In this document: piece by piece, positions 7,170 through 8,366 of the stretch
Layout: each line of letters starts with the position of its first letter
Numbering within the stretch: position 1 is the first letter of the stretch
From: Desulfobacteraceae bacterium UBA2230
Lineage (GTDB): Bacteria; Desulfobacterota; Desulfobacteria; Desulfobacterales; Desulfosarcinaceae
Direction of reading: 5' to 3'
Assembly (NCBI GenBank): GCA_002348005.1
Contig: DDYQ01000172.1
Span: 1-8,366 of the forward strand
Length of the DNA: 8,366 nucleotides
Program-made: the position numbers and the translations under genes
Notes under the pieces: generated by a model
Told to the model about the DNA's origin: nothing
The model's input: only the letters and a program-made list of their open reading frames with translations
Databases searched by the model: none

Positions 7170-7218
7170 TAAAAAATCACGGCTGCGCGAGGCAGGCGTT
7201 TCTTTTTGATTGTGAGAC

Positions 7219-7225
7219 GGAGGAG
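7219..7225 (+). promoter_or_regulatory. Ribosome binding site of the dehydratase gene
   Basis: GGAGGAG lies just before the ATG at 7229, with five bases between GGAGG and the start. It confirms MGRTIAEKIF as the N-terminus, which is the usual opening of this family. Confidence 0.8.
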
Positions 7226-7228
7226 TTC

Positions 7229-8366
7229 ATGGGCAGAACCATTGCCGAAAAGATATTCGAAGCCCATCTGAGAGACAAGCCTACCCCCGACACTTATGTG
7301 CTCGGCCTGGATGCGGTTTTTTGCCATGAGATCACAACGCCGGTGGCCATCAACGATCTGGTGGCCCGCAGAAAGGACCGCGTCTTCGACCCTGACCGGA
7401 TCAAGGCCGTGATCGATCATGTCACCCCGGCCAAGGACGGCAAGACCGCACTGCAGGGCAAGATCCTGCGTGAATGGGCCCGTCGCCACAACATCCGCGA
7501 TTTCTTCGACATCGGCCGCAACGGGGTCTGTCACGCCCTGTTTCCGGAGCAGGGTTTCGTACGGCCGGGATACACGATTATCATGGGCGACTCGCATACC
7601 TGCACCCACGGGGCCTTCGGCGCTTTTGCGGCCGGGGTGGGCACGACAGACCTTGAGGTGGGCATCCTCAAGGGTGTGTGCGCCTTCCGTTATCCGTCCA
7701 CCATGCGCATCGAAATCGACGGCCGGCTGAAGCCGGGAGTATTTGCCAAGGACGTGACCCTCTCGGTGGTCGGCCGTATCGGCGTCAACGGCGCCACCGA
7801 CCGGGTGATCGAATTCCACGGTGCGCTGGTGGAGGCCATGAGCATGGAAGCGCGCATGACGCTCTGCAACATGGCCGTAGAGGCCGGCGCAACCTGCGGG
7901 ATCTGTCCGTCTGACCGCACCACCGTCGATTACTTATGGCCTTTTATCGAAAAGGAGTTCGCTACGCCGCAGGACGCACTGTCCGCCTACCGCCGGTTTT
8001 GCCCGGATCACGATGCGGTTTACGAACGAATTATCCACATCGATGTCTCGGCGCTGAGCCCGCAAGTGACATTCGGCTACAAACCCGATCAGGTCAAGCC
8101 GGTGGCGAGCATGGCCGGCACGCCCATCGATCAGGTCTATATCGGTTCCTGCACCAATGGCCGCATCGAAGACTTGCGCGCGGCCGCTCACGTGCTGCAG
8201 GGCAAAACGATCAGTCCGCGCGTTCGCGGCATCGTCTCCCCGGCCACGCCGCAGGTTTATATGCAGGCGATGTCGGAAGGGATCATCCAGATATTCATGG
8301 CGGCCGGGTTCTGCGTCACCAACCCGACCTGCGGCGCCTGTCTGGGGATGAGCAACGGCGTGCTGG
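7229..8366 (+). CDS. 3-isopropylmalate dehydratase/homoaconitase-family large subunit (LeuC-like), cut by window end
   Basis: This is the large, iron-sulfur subunit of an aconitase-family hydro-lyase. The frame is open for 379 codons to the window edge. Family motifs are the start MGRTIAEKI, FCHEITTPVAI (31-41), GDSHTCTHGAFGAF (120-133), GVGTTDLE (136-143), GVNGATDRVIEF (185-196), AMSMEARMTLCNMAVEAGA (203-221) and IGSCTNGRIEDL (305-316). The three cluster ligands are present: Cys308 in SCTNG, and Cys368 and Cys371 in NPTCGACLG. Relatives of this shorter class run to about 420-430 residues, so roughly 45 are missing at the right. The separate small subunit (LeuD-like) normally follows and is not visible. 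LeuC proper interconverts 2- and 3-isopropylmalate in leucine synthesis. Close relatives act on homoaconitate, citramalate or 2,3-dimethylmalate, and this sequence alone does not decide. The VGTTDLEVGILKG stretch looks more like the HacA/LeuC2 group than E. coli LeuC. Confidence 0.93.
   Translation, partial: MGRTIAEKIFEAHLRDKPTPDTYVLGLDAVFCHEITTPVAINDLVARRKDRVFDPDRIKAVIDHVTPAKDGKTALQGKILREWARRHNIRDFFDIGRNGVCHALFPEQGFVRPGYTIIMGDSHTCTHGAFGAFAAGVGTTDLEVGILKGVCAFRYPSTMRIEIDGRLKPGVFAKDVTLSVVGRIGVNGATDRVIEFHGALVEAMSMEARMTLCNMAVEAGATCGICPSDRTTVDYLWPFIEKEFATPQDALSAYRRFCPDHDAVYERIIHIDVSALSPQVTFGYKPDQVKPVASMAGTPIDQVYIGSCTNGRIEDLRAAAHVLQGKTISPRVRGIVSPATPQVYMQAMSEGIIQIFMAAGFCVTNPTCGACLGMSNGVL

Larger units (their letters stand above)
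6426..7228. other. Divergent intergenic region between the kinase and the dehydratase
   Basis: About 800 bases separate the two outward-reading genes. Positions 6426-6686 could instead encode a Pro/Ser/Asp-rich kinase extension if a TTG start is used; about 65 percent of its third codon positions are G or C, which is compatible with coding. Positions 6720-6970 are more AT-rich and hold small features only: an AGATC/GATCT inverted repeat at 6732-6744 and AT-rich patches at 6778-6784 and 6943-6952. Positions 7017-7172 contain a 51-codon ORF of doubtful meaning. I see no tRNA, transposase fragment or clear terminator here. Confidence 0.6.

Noticed and set aside
6977..7819. 280-codon open frame antisense to the dehydratase
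   Set aside because: The plus-strand frame has clear aconitase-family motifs and a good ribosome binding site. The antisense product has no recognisable feature.

Overview
The window reads as an ordinary chromosomal stretch from a moderately GC-rich Gram-negative bacterium. The most likely source is a sulfate-reducing or related Desulfobacterota (formerly Deltaproteobacteria). This is an inference from gene styles: a flavoredoxin-like flavin reductase, a large hybrid sensor kinase with a V4R-like front end, and a LeuC/HacA-family dehydratase. No ribosomal RNA or other taxonomic marker was used. I found no mobile element, CRISPR array, tRNA or integration site.

Layout, left to right. Positions 1-190 are a leader containing a short direct repeat. 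Positions 191-1987 (+) encode elongation factor 4 (lepA). A ten-helix EamA/DMT transporter (2007-2858, +) follows 19 bases later, probably as a second cistron. After a 134-base gap, a flavin reductase-like FMN protein (2993-3568, +) has its own strong ribosome binding site. It converges on a very large hybrid histidine kinase (3573-6425, -; an upstream TTG start is possible). The two stop codons are four bases apart and lie inside a hairpin that could terminate the kinase transcript. An approximately 800-base divergent region (6426-7228) has no convincing conserved gene. It holds a possible 87-residue kinase extension, a 14-base palindrome, two doubtful small ORFs and a weak promoter candidate. 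The last gene, a 3-isopropylmalate dehydratase/homoaconitase-family large subunit (7229 onward, +), is cut by the window end after 379 codons.

Functionally the genes form separate units: translation quality (LepA), a small-molecule exporter or importer of unknown substrate, a flavin redox protein, an orphan phosphorelay sensor, and the start of a hydro-lyase operon whose small subunit should lie just beyond the right edge. Nothing ties them into one pathway. The most unusual item is the sensor kinase: its N-terminal domain, membrane hairpin, Asn next to the phospho-His, unclear start and terminator arrangement deserve a second look. I do not see strong evidence for a wholly new system.
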